Origin: Hippopus hippopus
Lineage: Eukaryota > Mollusca > Bivalvia > Cardiida > Cardiidae
Assembly: GCA_946811185.2 (NCBI GenBank)
Contig: OX328103.1
Location: forward strand, 4,964,132 to 5,028,131
Direction of reading: 5' to 3'
Length of the DNA: 64,000 bases
Shown: piece by piece, positions 10,177-20,263 of the stretch
Numbering within the stretch: position 1 is the first letter of the stretch
Layout of the letters: every line of letters starts with the position of its first letter
Program-made: the position numbers and the translations under genes
Notes under the pieces: model-generated
What the model was told of the DNA's origin: nothing
Databases searched by the model: none
What the model saw: only the letters and a program-made list of their open reading frames with translations

Positions 10177-10813
10177 CAGACCTGTCACCTGCCTTACAGC
10201 TTCTGTAGATCCTGATGGCTGAGTATAAATATCCGATAAAAAGAACTAGTCCATAGAAAATAAAGAGAGCCTGGCAAAACATGAGCATAGGTTTACACGT
10301 GTCCGTCCAGAAACACAAAACATCGGCTATCATCACAATAACAAAATGGCCGGCGGTGATTCCCAGAATGACGTATAAGTTTTGAAAACGAGGCGGACCT
10401 AACGTCATTTTCGTTGTGTCCAATAGTACAAGCAACAGTAAGCTAAAGGAGGCCGTCAGTCCTGGCAAAGCTGCTGCCCAGATGAAAGCAAATGTTATCG
10501 TGTCCTGAGTGTGAGATGTCAAGTAGGGATTGATAATTAAAGACAAACCCCTCAAAGACGAGAATATGAACAATAAACACTGTAATGAGAATGTAGTTTT
10601 CCCACGTTTCAATACTTTACAACTCCGTAGGTAAAACGTCATCGAATAGAGAGCTATCAAAGACAGTACAAGAAATATTGCACCAAACGAGTACACGTGG
10701 AGTTCCCAAGCCTTGCCCCATTTAATGAAGGCCTCGTCCCACTTTGGAAAAGGTTCTGCGATATTATCTTCCTCGGCCTCAATCTCGACTTTAGGGGTGA
10801 CTTTGGGTTTCAT
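10177..10813 (-). CDS. PRRT3/PRRT4-like membrane protein, upstream exon
   Basis: 212 codons plus one base, ending at a strict donor (TCTG then GTAAGT at 10176-10171). After a short acidic, hydrophilic start (IEAEEDNIAEPFPKWDEAF) come five hydrophobic segments, beginning at VYSFGAIFLVLSL, TFSLQCLLFIFSSL, TITFAFIWAAALPGL, YVILGITAGHFVIV and MLMFCQALFIFYGL. With the next exon this makes seven. The KWGKAWELHVYSFGA stretch before the first segment is the best family clue for PRRT3/4. The Met at 10813 may not be the true start: PRRT proteins have a long extracellular part, and the sequence just upstream looks like a tRNA-derived repeat. Function in this family is poorly known. Confidence 0.72.
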
Positions 10814-10905
10814 CTTTACCGGGATTCGAACAGTGGTCTCTTTCTTCTATAGCACAGATCACGTATCGACTACCATTCTTCCCATGCTAGAGCTGTGGAT
10901 TTAAA
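10814..10905 (-). repeat. tRNA-like (SINE head) fragment next to the PRRT-like exon
   Basis: On the minus strand CTGTTCGAATCCCGG matches a pol III B box, with a weak A-box-like stretch about 60 bp before it. It abuts the exon at 10813. Confidence 0.35.
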
Positions 10906-10967
10906 ACAAAATCAATCAAAATTAAAAAAAAGTCATAGACATTTTCTAATTAAGATGTAGGATAAGT

Positions 10968-11120
10968 GAATGCTGGTTACCCTTATTTTCTCTTCTTCCC
11001 TCAATGTTTTCCACATATTGAAAGAAAGTTCTCAACATTGTGACCACCTTTAATCTGTCGTCTGCAGATGCTTCTAATTTGACCCAGTCTAAAACGGTGT
11101 CGTTTTGTAAAAGCTAATAT
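10968..11120. repeat. MITE family A, partial
   Basis: GAATGCTGGTTACC, CTCAATGTTTTC, CTGTCGTCTGCAGATGCTTC and GTGTCGTTTTGTAAAAGC are the right half of family A. Confidence 0.55.
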
Positions 11121-11127
11121 TACACAC

Positions 11128-11250
11128 AAATTTTCTGATTGAAATATAACATCAATTGAATACTAGTACCAACGAATTTTCTAATTGAAATATAACATCA
11201 ATTAAATATCCAAAAATTTTCTAATTGAAATACAACATCAATTAAATTAT
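11128..11250 (+). repeat. Tandem repeat, three copies of about 40-46 bp
   Basis: TTTTCTAATTGAAATATAAC followed by ATCAATTAAAT occurs three times, starting near 11131, 11177 and 11217. Confidence 0.8.
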
Positions 11251-11560
11251 ACATACACGAAAATCCACGAAACCTTTGATATAAAAGCAAGCATTCTCTA
11301 AAAAGATGAACAGTAAACTGTCAGATATCTGATGTAGAATCTAGACATTCCTAGGAAATACCATTCATACAGTTTAATTTGATGATTAATTCATTCCGTA
11401 ATATCTTAACGTTCTTCATTGTAGTTTTTGATTAAAGCACGTTTGGTGTTCATGTCCAAAGCTTGACAGAAACCATATCTTGTTTCGGGAAATTTGAAAA
11501 GAAATCTTAAAAAAAATAGAAGGAAGAATTTTCCTTTTTACTCTTTATTATCTTTATATT

Positions 11561-11730
11561 AGGCTACAAAATTTTAGACTTGTCCGAACTGAAAGCAATT
11601 GCAGATGACAAATGTCTGTCAAATGGTTTTTTTTGTCCATGATAGGGTAGAAAACATAATGGGAAAAGGAGAAAATGCTGGTTACCAGCGTTTTCTCCTT
11701 TTCCAACCATGTTTTCAAAAGCTGATAAAA
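11561..11730. mobile_element. MITE family A
   Basis: AAATTTTAGACTTGTCCGAA at the left, then the central hairpin GGAAAAGGAGAAAATGCTGG and its complement, then CATGTTTTCAAAAGC. The right terminus is missing. Confidence 0.65.
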
Positions 11731-11977
11731 CTACGCCGAAAAAAAAGAAAACCAGCTACCGTATATGCGCGTGTGAAAACAACATTTTGACAGAAATTAC
11801 ATGGAGAATAGAAAGGAAATTCGTAATAGATAAATACTAGTATGCATTTTTTTTTATACTTCTGCTTTTTTGGTCCAGAAAGCCCTGGGACAAGGCAAAG
11901 CGATTAATCCAGCGATTGCCTAGACTGTGCAGAAGCTGCATTTCGATCTTTTGTCCACGACCACTGACCGACTTGAT

Positions 11978-12204
11978 TTAACGCCCAGGCTGCTTTGCGC
12001 GACTCAATGGCCTTATGAGGACAGTGCCGATCAAGGTCAGACTGCACAGAACGTGCAGTGTGATCTTGGATCTACACTTTACGATAAGGAGATACCCCTC
12101 CACCCCCCCCCACCCCCCACCCCCCACACACGTTACTTTAAATAGTAACATGTGGACTTCTACTATCGCCTTGAAAGTTTCATTTTATTTATTTAGCAGG
12201 TTAA
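11978..12204. mobile_element. MITE family B1, interrupted at its right end
   Basis: The left end is TTAACGCCCAGGCTGCTTTG. The central hairpin is TCAGACTGCACAGAACGTGC and its complement. The right part ends ATTTATTTAGCAGG-TTAA. A C-rich simple repeat (about 12092-12128) has grown in the right arm. Family I is inserted at the final TTAA. Confidence 0.65.
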
Positions 12205-12550
12205 AGATACATCCTTACAGACAGAGAGAAAAGACACTGTTAAAACTTGATAGAGTGTACAATGATTCAGAATTTAGTCAGCTGTGTAAACATAGATAAA
12301 TTATCGATATATATGGCGTAAGGGATAAAGAAACTCAAAGGATTTGTCTTCAGTTTAAAACCGGAAACGACAACAGTGATTTCTTTCATGGCCTCCAGAA
12401 AATGAAATGCATTTTCTATCGGTCGTAACCTGTGCAATCTTGCCGCCGCCAGGGAAAACATTTGGCATGAAGGTACAAAAATGATTATGATTTCATAAAG
12501 TATAGATGAAATGGTTTAAAAACTGGTTGAAAACGACTTAAGATGTATCT
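12205..12550. mobile_element. MITE family I flanked by TTAA
   Basis: Terminal inverted repeat AGATACATC-TTA at both ends, with TTAA immediately outside each (12201-12204 and 12551-12554), as in piggyBac-type insertions. The interior includes TTTAAAACCGGAAACGACAA and AAAATGAAATGCATTTTCTA. A second, split copy lies at 52,950-55,680. No ORF of note. Confidence 0.75.
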
Positions 12551-12704
12551 TTAAGGCTCAACTTACTTTGGATTGCATAAAATAGACTGACTCGTTATTT
12601 GGGATTATAATCTGTCTCTCTTTTTTTCAGTAGTAGAACAGGAAGTATAGCAACGTAAAACGCACTAAACGACCGTTGTAAATCTTTCAGCACCAAATAT
12701 AGAT

Positions 12705-12925
12705 TAGCAAAACTCTGGCAAAAGGCGGCTTAATGCATCTCAGCGATGCACTGTACCAATCAAGCCATCACATAATCATGGATCCACAATGGCCACTTTT
12801 TTTTTTTTAACAACCGACTGAATCACGGGGTAGACTGGTCCTTGGACATACAGAAATTTGACCGATAGCGAAAAGTTTCGGCTCAGATCAGCCTAAGCCC
12901 CCTTTTCAGAGAGCATTTCTCATAC
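12705..12925. repeat. MITE family C, copy with deleted stem
   Basis: CTCTGGCAAAAGGCGGCTTA, TGCATCTCAGCGATGCA, GACTGGTCCTTGGACATACA and CCCCCTTTTCAGAGAGCAT appear in order, but the usual central GC-rich hairpin is missing. Confidence 0.6.
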
Positions 12926-13112
12926 ACTCGACCTCTTTCGACGGCTGGGAATAGTCGACGGAAGCTCAGGAAATGTTTTATCTAATAGGCTTGACTAAAC
13001 AAGTGGACGGTATAGATACAAGATCAGACTGCACGTTTTGTGCAGTCTGATCTTTATCTATGCCGTCCACAAAACTCCTTTGATTTTCGCCCACTGGGCT
13101 GAAGAGGTTAAT
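12926..13112. mobile_element. MITE family B2
   Basis: CGACCTCTTTCGACGGCTGG, the hairpin AGATCAGACTGCACGTTTTG with its complement, and the end GGGCTGAAGAGGTTAA. It directly abuts a family C copy. Confidence 0.65.
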
Positions 13113-13367
13113 AAAATTCAACCAATGAAATGACTGTATTTTTTGTAAGTTTTGCTCGAGTAATCGATACCCGAAACTTGATAGACAGACAAACGGGTCG
13201 TTGCTCAATAAAAATAAGAACTGAATAGGATGTGATGCAAGCTTTCAAAACCTTTGTAATGTGAGACAAAATACTGATGTACAATTGTACATATACAACA
13301 AGGAAAATTTTGTACGTGACTCTTTCTTCTCAAAATATGAAAAAATAAAAACAACAACAACAAAAAA

Positions 13368-13560
13368 ATCGACACATTTCGACGGCTGTAAATATAATGC
13401 AATGAAATTCAGAACGATGTTTTTCTAACACGCTTGACCTAACACGCGGACAGTACAGATCAAGATCCGACTACATGTTCTGTGAGATCTGATGATGATC
13501 TATGCGGCTCGCAAAAGCCCCTGTTTTGTCTACGACGCGGAAAAGATAAAGTGACTATTA
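13368..13560. repeat. MITE family B2, diverged
   Basis: CGACACATTTCGACGGCTGT, TAGATC/GATCTATGC flanking a degenerate hairpin, and GTCTACGACGCGGAAAAGAT at the end. Confidence 0.5.
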
Positions 13561-13937
13561 GATGCACGTTTGCTGTACGTTGTACCTTTGCATTTAATTC
13601 ACTGAGCAACTGAAACAAAAAAATCCTAGAATGCTTGCCCCCTTGCTTTTTTTTGACACAGTCGATCAAAGTCAAACCCCACCCCCCTCCCCAATGTTCG
13701 ACCACTGAAATCAGACAATTAATTTAGACGGATCTTACATGCTTTTAAAATGAATCTGCAAGGAAAGCATGTGTCCAATGAAAAAATGATCCCGTCTTAA
13801 ATTTATTATCTTTCATTAAAAATGCACTCAGTGGATTTACTTGTACCCAATGTTGGATTTTTATCATGGATTTATAAATCACTTGAAATGTCAATATGTC
13901 TGTATAAAAATCATGACATTATGTCATCAAAACTTCC

Positions 13938-14278
13938 TGCCGCGCCTGATAGCTCAGTCGGTAATATGCAGGAGACGAAACCTGTGGGTCGCTGGTTCGA
14001 ATACCGACCTCGTCGAAACTTCTTTCCAAGGATTGTTGATAGTCAATGTAACAGGATTTATTCTTCTCTCAACATTGATCGTTGTTTCAACGAATCGGCA
14101 AGTTATGTGGGGAAGCAGCCAGTGGCTGGGGAAGAATGTTGTGCGAAGTTTAGGTAAAAGAAGCTCCAAGAAAGCATAAATAGATGCACTGACCGCAGAA
14201 TATAACTGAAATAATATTGAAAAAGGGGTTTGCATCAATCAATCAATCAATCAATCAAGCAAGCAAGCAAGCCAGCAA
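13938..14278 (+). repeat. tRNA-derived SINE with (AATC)n tail
   Basis: Head with A box (GATAGCTCAGTCGGTAATAT) and B box (GGTTCGAATACCGACC). The body ends AATATTGAAAAAGGGGTT, followed by an (AATC)n then (AAGC)n tail. Same general class as the copies at 24,780 and, inverted, 16,600. Confidence 0.8.
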
Positions 14279-14506
14279 TTCTTCCCACGGAGTCTCTAGG
14301 ACATACGGAAATACTGTCACACTTAATATGTCTTACTGTCCTACATGTCCTTCTGTGAAAAAACTTTGAAATAACCTGTTTTCACAACAGTCTCTGAATA
14401 CAAAATCAGAGTTCACTGTTCATGCATGGCTGAGATAAACAATTTTTATCAGGTTAAAGGGTCAAACTTTACGCTATAATATATCCTGATGCTACGTGGT
14501 GAATTA

Positions 14507-14730
14507 TTGACCCTTAGCTATTTACCAGATGGCAAAATTTTAGGCTTGTCCAAAGTAAATTTTGCAGACGGTAAATTTATGGTTGCTTGTATGACGGCCT
14601 TTGTTTGCGAAAGAGTAGAAAGCATTGTGGGAAAAAGAGAAAAAGCTGGTTACCAGTATTTTCCTCTTTTTCCACAATATTTTTACTCTTCCAGGTCGTT
14701 AAAACACGGGATTGATTTGTAAAGCGTTAA
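14507..14730. mobile_element. MITE family A, full copy
   Basis: TTTACCAGATGGCAAAATTT and TTTGCAGACGGTAAAT at the left; central AAAAAGCTGGTTACCAG hairpin; ends TTTGTAAAGCGTTAA. Confidence 0.7.
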
Positions 14731-14762
14731 ACCGCCAAATAAATTCAGTGAAAATATCTAGC

Positions 14763-15044
14763 ATAATTATATGGCCTGCAACACGCGAAAAGAGGTATTC
14801 GGACATTTGCGTAAAGTGTCGTCTCGGATCAGCCTGCGCAGTCCGCGCAGGCTAATCCGAAACGACACTTTCTGTTTTTATGTCATTTTCTGTTTTGCGA
14901 AAGTCTACTGTGGGACAAAATCTAATGTAGTCGTAAAGTGCCGTCTCGGATTAGCCTGCGCGGACTGCGCAGGCTGATCCGAGACGATACTTTACACAAA
15001 TGTCCGAATGCCCCTTTTCGCCTGTTGCTGGCCATATAATTGTA
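14763..15044. mobile_element. MITE family D, double-stem element
   Basis: Inverted ends read AATTATATGGCC-GCAACA. Inside are two GC-rich hairpins (CAGCCTGCGCAGTCCGCGCA and CCTGCGCGGACTGCGCAGGC), each flanked by AAAGTG-CGTCTCGGAT and its inverse. They are separated by TTTATGTCATTTTCTGTTTT. Another copy is at 51,395-51,675. No coding capacity. Confidence 0.75.
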
Positions 15045-15097
15045 AGAAATCCAAATAATGCAATTTCAAAATTCTTTTCGACAAAACATAAAAAACT

Positions 15098-15215
15098 TAC
15101 TATCTCCGACAGGGTAGATCCAAGATCAGACTGCACGTTTTGTTCAGTCTGATCTCGATCTACGCTGTCCTTAGAAGAGTAATGTATTACGCTAGGCAGC
15201 CTAGTTATTAAAGTA
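15098..15215. repeat. MITE family B1, partial
   Basis: GGTAGATCCAAGATCAGACT hairpin with its complement, then the GGCAGCCTAGTTATTAA end. Confidence 0.55.
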
Positions 15216-15452
15216 AGAACTATACGGCTGCTTTTGATCTGTGATTTCTATACAGTTCGAAACTTTTAATTGTAACTTCTGTTTCTTATAGAAAAATTTC
15301 AATTTTTCATTCTTCTCTTAAACGAAGATAAAACATTACTTTCAACTAAAAACAATGATAATAATTGGAAAAATACAAATCAACCCACGATAAATTAAAC
15401 CTCAATATTGCAAACCTTGAAAATTAAGGACCAACTTAAAATCTGTCATGAA

Positions 15453-15607
15453 ATCATCTGAACTAGATTTTAGAAGAAAAAAAAGGAAGGGAAATAAAAT
15501 AAGTTACCTTTAGCAAAAATATATATAGAAAAAATTATCTGAACTAGATTTTAGAAGAAAAAAGAAAGGTGAGATAAAATAAATTACCTGTAGCAAAAAT
15601 ATATCAA
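15453..15607 (+). repeat. Direct repeat, two copies of about 80 bp
   Basis: ATCTGAACTAGATTTTAGAA ... AAATTACCT-TAGCAAAAATA occurs twice in tandem with few differences. Confidence 0.75.
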
Positions 15608-16165
15608 GCTAAAAAAAACCAACAACTTTAGCAGCGGTAGTCCATTCAATACTTTCTAGATATTTATTTTTTTTCCTTTTCGTTTGCAAGCTGGTGTCAA
15701 CTAACTCTTGGATCACTAAACGTCAATGCTATTATATACGCAATAACAAATACCACAATGCAATTTTCTCACTATTCATATCGAACACTTTTTTCTCCAT
15801 TATGGTCACATTTTATGCTTACTACAGCCGAGACATGTTGAAGATATCATGGAAACCAGATTAACTACTCAGTATCAGCAATTTATCAACCCGTCACATT
15901 GTTTTATCGGCCTGCATCCAGATTTGTACTATTCCACTGTTAACCATTTTTTTTCAGAAGAAATCTTTCGTTTAGAAAAGTCCACTATTTAGTAATAAGG
16001 TAATGGGTTGAGGTCCCTCGACGATAGAGTGACGACAATTTGGATGCGATAGTATTGATAAACTCTACCTAAATATACCAATTAAAACAAATAACCTTTA
16101 AAATATCTACTTTCGTATTGGTTTTTTTTTTCATTTGTTGTGTAAAATGTATGAGAGTCCTGGAT
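15608..16165. other. Non-coding, no feature recognised
   Basis: AT-rich, short frames only. Nothing is supported here. Confidence 0.5.
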
Positions 16166-16167
16166 CA

Positions 16168-16297
16168 TAGTCCTGGTCTTATTATATATTTAAAATGTAA
16201 CACAATTTCTGACTGGCTTAACCGTTTTGGTTAAGCCAATCAGAAATTCTGCTAGTTTGAAATACAGAAACTTCTTGAGAACAAGACTAAGACTGTA
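16168..16297. repeat. MITE family E, hairpin
   Basis: CCTGGTCTTATTATATATTT, then CTGACTGGCTTAACC meeting its complement GGTTAAGCCAATCAG, then AAGACTAAGACTG. Family E is characterised by the TCTGATTGGCTAAACC hairpin. Confidence 0.65.
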
Positions 16298-16371
16298 ATA
16301 TAGAACCATTGGTGTATTACGGGCCATGATGTCGTATTCATCAACGATTCTTATTTGCATTATGATTTTTA

Positions 16372-16470
16372 ACGTTTCTTTCTAAATTTCAAAGAAACAC
16401 AACTTCTGATTGGCTAAACCAAGATGGTTTAGCCAATCAAAAATTTTGTTACTTTATACAGAAAAGACCG
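16372..16470. repeat. MITE family E
   Basis: AAACACAACTTCTGATTGGC ... GCCAATCAAAAATTTTGTTA hairpin. Confidence 0.6.
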
Positions 16471-16599
16471 AGAAAGTAATTAAGAATAGTCAGTCAATAC
16501 TGGAGGCCCTAGACAAAACTTGCTGAAGAGATAGTCAAGGAACTGTACAACAAACATCGAGTTTGTTTGTGTATCTCCTTGTTTGTTTGTTTGTCTGTT

Positions 16600-16870
16600 T
16601 GTTTGAATGGTGTTGAATGACCGTTTTCAACATAAATTCAGTAATATCGGCCAGTGCACCTATCCATGTTTTTCTAGAATTTTTTTACCAGTGCTTCTCA
16701 AAATATTTTTCTCAAGCCGTTGGCTACTTTCCTACCCTAGCAACGTCGAAACATTGATCAGTGTTGAGAGAGGAATGAATTCTGTTACAATGATTATCTT
16801 CATTTCTTTGAAAGATATTAGCCGAGCTTGGAATTTGAGCCAAGGACCGCCCGCTTTCAAGTCCTGCACA
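16600..16870 (-). repeat. tRNA-derived SINE, diverged
   Basis: On plus, from the 3' end: GACCGTTTTCAACATAAATT, GGCCAGTGCACCTATCCATG, ACATTGATCAGTGTTGAGAG, and a decayed tRNA-like head ending CAAGTCCTGCAC. It matches the SINE at 13,938 read backwards. Confidence 0.7.
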
Positions 16871-17069
16871 TAACCTACTTAACAACAGGACTTGGCAAAG
16901 ATCAGTAGGAACGACGAGAGATCACTTGTTCACTAGTTTCCTGGATTTCACCGTTACAAGGCAAGACCTTTGTAGTGTCTTGCATAAAGACAACCCGGGG
17001 CCGGCGGTGAAAGGCAACCAGAGTATATAACTCACGGAGAAACCGAAACCAGGGTACGTGTTCATTAGC

Positions 17070-17223
17070 CATTCTTAAGAACATTCTTGGTCTTATTCTA
17101 GAATTAGAAAGTAAAAACTTTCTGACTGGCTATATCATTTCGTTTACCCAATCAGAAGTTGTGTTACTTTCAAATTTAGAAAATTCCTGAAAATAAGACT
17201 ACATGTGTTCTTAAGAATGAATG
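17070..17223. mobile_element. MITE family E, long copy with extended arms
   Basis: Outer arms CCATTCTTAAGAACA and TGTTCTTAAGAATG. Inner arms include TTCTGACTGGCT and CCAATCAGAA. About 150 bp, nearly a complete inverted repeat. Confidence 0.7.
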
Positions 17224-17289
17224 GTCTATGTGGACCCTGGTTTCATAAAGAAATAGTACTATGTAATCTACAAAGTTAAAAGACAAGTA

Positions 17290-17405
17290 TTCTAGGTAGA
17301 AGATTTCGTTTAAATGGAGAAATCATGAGTGAGAAGGAAAGGTCATCTAGTCAAAAACTGAAAAGTACCCACGTGGCCGTATGCATCGCCAATCAACCAC
17401 GGCAC
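17290..17405 (+). repeat. Family K repeat, left copy
   Basis: GGAAAGGTCATCTAGTCAAAA ... CCGTATGCATCGCCAATCAA matches the segment at 18,690-18,785. Both copies are followed directly by MITE A. Confidence 0.6.
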
Positions 17406-17409
17406 CTTA

Positions 17410-17540
17410 ACACTTTACTAAACAATCACGTGTTTTAACGACCTTGAAGGAAACAGATTTGGAAAATATTGTACAAGAAAATAAAAAAAAAATATGCTGG
17501 TTACCAGCATTTTCCCCTTGTTTCAAAATATGTTCAGCAA
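17410..17540. repeat. MITE family A, partial
   Basis: ACTTTACTAAACAATCACGT, TTAACGACCTTGAAGG and the ATGCTGGTTACCAGCATTTT stem. The right arm is lost. Confidence 0.6.
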
Positions 17541-17739
17541 TTTAATTTCCAAGATGGCGTTGTTCAGGGAAATGGCTGTTTAAGTACTTCAGATCTATTT
17601 TGAGAGTTTGTTCTACAACTACAGCATTTTGAACAATGAAAACATGATACTCAAATATGATATAAGATTATACAGGTTTTTTGATTGATTTAAAGAGACT
17701 TAAACTATTAAAGACAAACGTCACGGCAGAAAGGTCTAG

Positions 17740-18400
17740 CAGAAGTTGAGACAATCTCTTAGAGGTAAAGCACACCATTAAGGAAACACCTCAGAAGTCT
17801 GTGCCTCAAGTTGTTGGTGTCTTTCCTACCATGACAAATTACTCAAGTGTCTAGAGGATGTTGAGGTTTGACTTGAAGTATTTTCTGTAGACTATTTTGT
17901 ATGATGCACCAAAAGAAGGAATCTGATGTTAAAGGTCGTGTTGAATCTGCAATATGGATGCAAGACCATTAAAAACACTGAAAACAAAGTGGTTCTTGAA
18001 TGAATCCAACTTCTTCTTGAATGATGTAACTGAACGAAACTATTATGATGATGATGATGAGTATCATTTTCATTTATTCAAGAATAAATTTATGCCAGCA
18101 TTACGAAAAATGGATCCTTTGGTGAAAATTTTATCTTTTTCAAAACAGAAAAACTGCCCACACCTTTCACCGGACCTTAATCTGCTTTACTTTTTTTTGT
18201 GGGGGGAGGGATATCTTAAGGACAATGTATGCACACCCAAATCTGCAACAGTACGACTTGAAACGAGCAATTAATAGAGATATCAGATAAATAATGCCAG
18301 AAATGTGTGTCTCAGTCAATGGCAATTTTAAGAAGAGGATTGACGTCATTATTGCCCAAAAGGGACATCACTTTGAAAAATTGCGATGAAATAAAAAAGA
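17740..18400 (+). pseudogene. Decayed Tc1/mariner-superfamily transposase
   Basis: Pieces in several frames fit a DDE-type transposase of the IS630-Tc1-mariner group. The helix-turn-helix region (QVVGV-PTMTNYS) is followed by a WFLNESNFFLND block, equivalent to the first-Asp block with the Asp changed to Asn. The catalytic C-terminal block CPHLSPDLNLLYFFLWG runs straight into YLKDNV. The last part, including VSVNGNFKKRIDVIIAQKGH, reads in another frame. Stops and frameshifts break it at least three times and the middle of the domain is missing, so it is dead. Superfamily call fairly sure; subfamily not determined. Confidence 0.65.
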
Positions 18401-18539
18401 TTGAGATATATGTCATAAAAAAAAAAACGTACGAATGTCACGTTTTTACTGTCAAACACAACTTGCGGCCCCTTGCGGGTGAATAAGAGCAATTAAATTT
18501 ATTTTAAAAGGCATTGATACTACTAACATTGAAAACCGT

Positions 18540-18556
18540 GTCAGATATTATGAATC
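18540..18556 (+). repeat. Right terminal inverted repeat of the Tc1/mariner-like remnant
   Basis: TATGAATCACCCTGTA lies about 150 bp beyond the transposase remnant. Outward ends of the form TACAGGGTGATTCA are common in this transposon group. The matching left end is not found, so the element is 5'-truncated or rearranged. Confidence 0.5.
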
Positions 18557-18689
18557 ACCCTGTACCATTACAAGATTTATATATAATTTGTTATCTGCAA
18601 GTGCTTTTAGTTAAGAAACGTCTTCAAGTTTGTTGTTTGAGGAATAGTTAATATCGTTACATTCCAAAGACTTGTTTCACAAAATCTTG

Positions 18690-18785
18690 TTCAAATGGAA
18701 AGGTCATTACGAACGAGATGGCAAAGTCACCCAGCCAAAATTGAAAGGTATCCAAGTCGCTGTATGCATCGTCAATCAGCCATTG
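18690..18785 (+). repeat. Family K repeat, right copy
   Basis: GGAAAGGTCATTACGAACGA ... GCTGTATGCATCGTCAATCA is about 75-80 percent identical by eye to the copy at 17,330-17,405. Confidence 0.6.
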
Positions 18786-19010
18786 TACTTTAACTCCTCA
18801 CCAGACGAAAAAATGTTAGACCCGTCCAAATTTGCCAAACTGAAGGCATTTCTATACGACAAATAAAATGTTGCATAAATGTTGGGATTTCTTTGCGAAA
18901 GTATCAAGAAAAACATTGTGTGGATCAAACATTTTCACCTTTTCCCACAATGTTTTCAAATGCCTTCTTTGCCAGGGCCATTAAAACACGAGATTTTATG
19001 GTTAAGGGTG
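18786..19010. mobile_element. MITE family A, full copy
   Basis: TTAACTCCTCACCAGACGAA at left, diverged central stem around CATTTTCACCTTTTCCCACA, and CACGAGATTTTATGGTTAAG at right. Confidence 0.65.
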
Positions 19011-19159
19011 TATAACGTTACATTTCATTTATTTACAGAGAATGAATAAATGATAACTAGTCTTGTTTTATTGGTCCCGCAGTGACCCCATATCGGAACT
19101 TTAAGCCAATGAATTTACAAGGTATTCTCTTGATCTAATTTTAGTAACAGAACCTCCGA

Positions 19160-19205
19160 TCTCGGGGGAGGGGGGGGGGGGGAAGGGGAGGGGGAAAGGG
19201 GGATC
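19160..19205 (+). repeat. G-rich low-complexity tract
   Basis: Uninterrupted G runs and GGGGAA units with quadruplex potential on this strand. Confidence 0.8.
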
Positions 19206-19317
19206 TTATTGTCCATACTTAAAACAAAATATTGTTATACGAAATGTCCAACCCTTAGTGCGTTGAATTAATGAATGGAACCTTTAAATTAGGAAAAGCA
19301 ACCATAACATTGCTTAT

Positions 19318-19432
19318 CAAAGAATGTTTTCAGGACCAGAATATGTGTTATTGAGCAACACTTAAACTGTCGTCAGCATAATACTTTCAATTTAGACAAA
19401 CCTAAAATTTTGTTATCTGGTAAAAAATTAAA
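19318..19432. repeat. MITE family A, right part
   Basis: AACTGTCGTCAGCATAATAC and AAAATTTTGTTATCTGGTAA match the family A right arm. Confidence 0.5.
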
Positions 19433-19625
19433 CGATAGTAAATGATAAATGGGTCACTGTCCTAGAAATGTATCCCATTTTCCAGAACTATTTCGTAATG
19501 AATACTACTGATCCTTTTATATTGCTAATTACATAGCCAGTTACATGTGATCGTTTTTTTCTAACATGTGAAATCACTCTCGAGGTAACGTTTGAGTGGA
19601 TAAAGCTATTAATTGCAATTTAGAA

Positions 19626-19832
19626 TATACCCTTAGGCTGCTCAAGGACCTTTTGGGGACAGTGTAGATCAAAGATCAAACTGCACAGAACGTACAGTCT
19701 GATCTTGGATCTACACTGTCTGATAAGGAGATAATTTCCCTCCCAAAAATTACCTTTGAAATAGCAAAGTTTGGGTTTTTACTATCGGCTTAGAAAGTTT
19801 CATTTCACTTATTTAGCATGCAAAGGGTTGAA
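19626..19832. mobile_element. MITE family B1, full copy
   Basis: ATACCCTTAGGCTGCTCAAG, then the hairpin AGATCAAACTGCACAGAACG and complement, GATAAGGAGATAATTTCCCT, and TTTCACTTATTTAGCATG at the right. Confidence 0.7.
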
Positions 19833-19929
19833 GAGGGCTTATCACGCTATCGTACTGAATAAAAAGTAACAGGGGTCAAATGGCAATAAGTTCTGGAATT
19901 ATCGAGATTCGTCGTCATGGAGAATAACA

Positions 19930-20204
19930 GGCTTTTAACGCTTTACCAGATGACGAAATTTTGTTAAAACCAATCTATTTTACAACGAACATCGATTATG
20001 AAACAAGTTCTATCAACTCATATGAATCCCTCTCGATGATTGCTTCCTAGAAACCTCAACTAGTCCTCGCACCGTGATGTGGGTGGCTGCAAAGGTTTCG
20101 AATTCAGAACCTTTGCATTTAGAGGCCGACAAAATAATAAATTTGTTTCTCTCTTACCACGATGTTTTCAAAAGTTTCTTCTTCTTCTTCAAAGTACATG
20201 TTAA
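19930..20204. repeat. MITE family A remains, interrupted
   Basis: AACGCTTTACCAGATGACGA (left end) and CACGATGTTTTCAAAAGTTT (right part) are separated by unrelated sequence. Confidence 0.45.
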
Positions 20205-20263
20205 AACAGTGGATTCGGTGATTAAGATTTAATCCTTCACTCTTTCCGTGCCAGTTTACAACA

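Noticed and set aside
13822..14238. Overlapping ORFs of 94-112 codons
   Set aside because: They cover the tRNA-derived SINE at 13,938-14,278 in several frames and have no protein-like pattern.
17954..18274. Intact host gene of 106 codons
   Set aside because: The ORF is one frame of a broken transposase with an HLSPDLN...FFLWG block; flanking frames carry the rest.
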